Part shown: positions 23,522-23,767 of the stretch, one piece after another
Layout of the letters: each line of letters starts with the position of its first letter
How positions within the stretch are numbered: position 1 is the stretch's first letter
Assembly (NCBI GenBank): GCA_013115145.1
Contig: JAAPAO010000559.1
Coordinates: 1-23,767 of the forward strand
Direction: 5' to 3'
From: Perkinsus chesapeaki
Lineage: Eukaryota; Perkinsozoa; Perkinsida; Perkinsidae
DNA length: 23,767 bases
Made by a program: the position numbers and the translations under genes
The notes under the pieces: model-generated
Database searches by the model: none
The model's input: the letters and a program-made list of their open reading frames with translations, nothing else
Told to the model about the DNA's origin: nothing

Positions 23522-23767
23522 GTCAAAGAGCAGTTAGCCCTGAAACGCAGCTTGCTCAGGTATGTTATGATCAGGCGCGGCATCAGCACGTTTCGTCCAA
23601 TGGGATCGTTCAGTGACCTTGTAGATACTCGTGGTGTCGCGCCGCTTTATGATGTGGTCGCACGAACTCCATATCAAATAGCATCTATAGTAACACCGAG
23701 TGATGTAGGCAGTTCAAGTAAGAGAGTATCAACTTGGGAAAGTCTTGATTGCAGTGTAACCTTCATG
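23522..23767 (+). CDS. Possible exon of an unidentified gene running off the right edge
   Basis: 82 codons open to the window end, right after a TCGTAG that could be a splice acceptor. The frame reads VKEQLALKRSLLRYVMIRRG, later FRPMGSFSDLVDTRG and PLYDVVARTPYQIASIV. No motif recognised. The upstream exon is unclear: a frame-compatible donor at 23495 would make an intron of only 27 nt. Confidence 0.35.

Noticed and set aside
1-23767. Trans-spliced leader RNA gene of the dinoflagellate/Perkinsus type
   Set aside because: I looked for CCGTAGCCAT-like leader sequence and saw none; trans-splicing could still occur from elsewhere.

Overview
The window looks like nuclear DNA of an intron-dense, gene-dense unicellular eukaryote. 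Coding regions are cut by many very short GT-AG introns (typically 33-55 nt), genes lie as little as about 100 bp apart, and no bacterial operon signals are seen. An alveolate such as Perkinsus would fit the compact TKL kinase, the multi-membrane-protein gene family and the retroelement style, but that identification is inference. Most exon structures below were rebuilt by hand from conserved protein motifs, splice sites and reading-frame phase.

Left part (1-9 kb): the 3' part of a cationic amino-acid transporter gene (+, ends 1837). It is followed on the - strand by a sphingosine-kinase-like gene (5259-2975), a complete TKL-type protein kinase (7598-5354) and an unidentified gene (about 8776-7960). 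The introns of these four genes carry several families of short hairpin-forming repeats. All seven copies of an 18-bp palindrome (consensus ATCGATCACGTGATCGAT) fall inside independently predicted introns of four different genes. A 28-bp inverted-repeat element and an 18-bp GC-rich element recur in introns as well, relative to the genes in both orientations. tRNA-like T-arm hairpins sit in other introns. This resembles introner-type intron gain and is the most interesting signal here.

Middle (9.7-15.7 kb): two adjacent multi-membrane-segment genes on the - strand, C (10688-9740) and A (11855-10697). Inverted, degraded paralogs lie on the + strand: B (14201-14750, relative of A) and E (about 14950 onward, relative of C). 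A gene-poor spacer of 2.3 kb separates A and B.

Right part: an LTR retrotransposon (15660-21954, - strand) with two 207-bp LTRs in which I see no difference has inserted into pseudogene E, whose last exon reappears at 22295-22446. The element encodes a coiled-coil ORF1, a capsid-like/protease/RT/RNase H ORF2, and an integrase ORF3 ending in a Tudor- or chromo-like barrel. A further decayed fragment of gene C (F, - strand) follows at 22.6-22.95 kb. A short open frame runs off the right edge.
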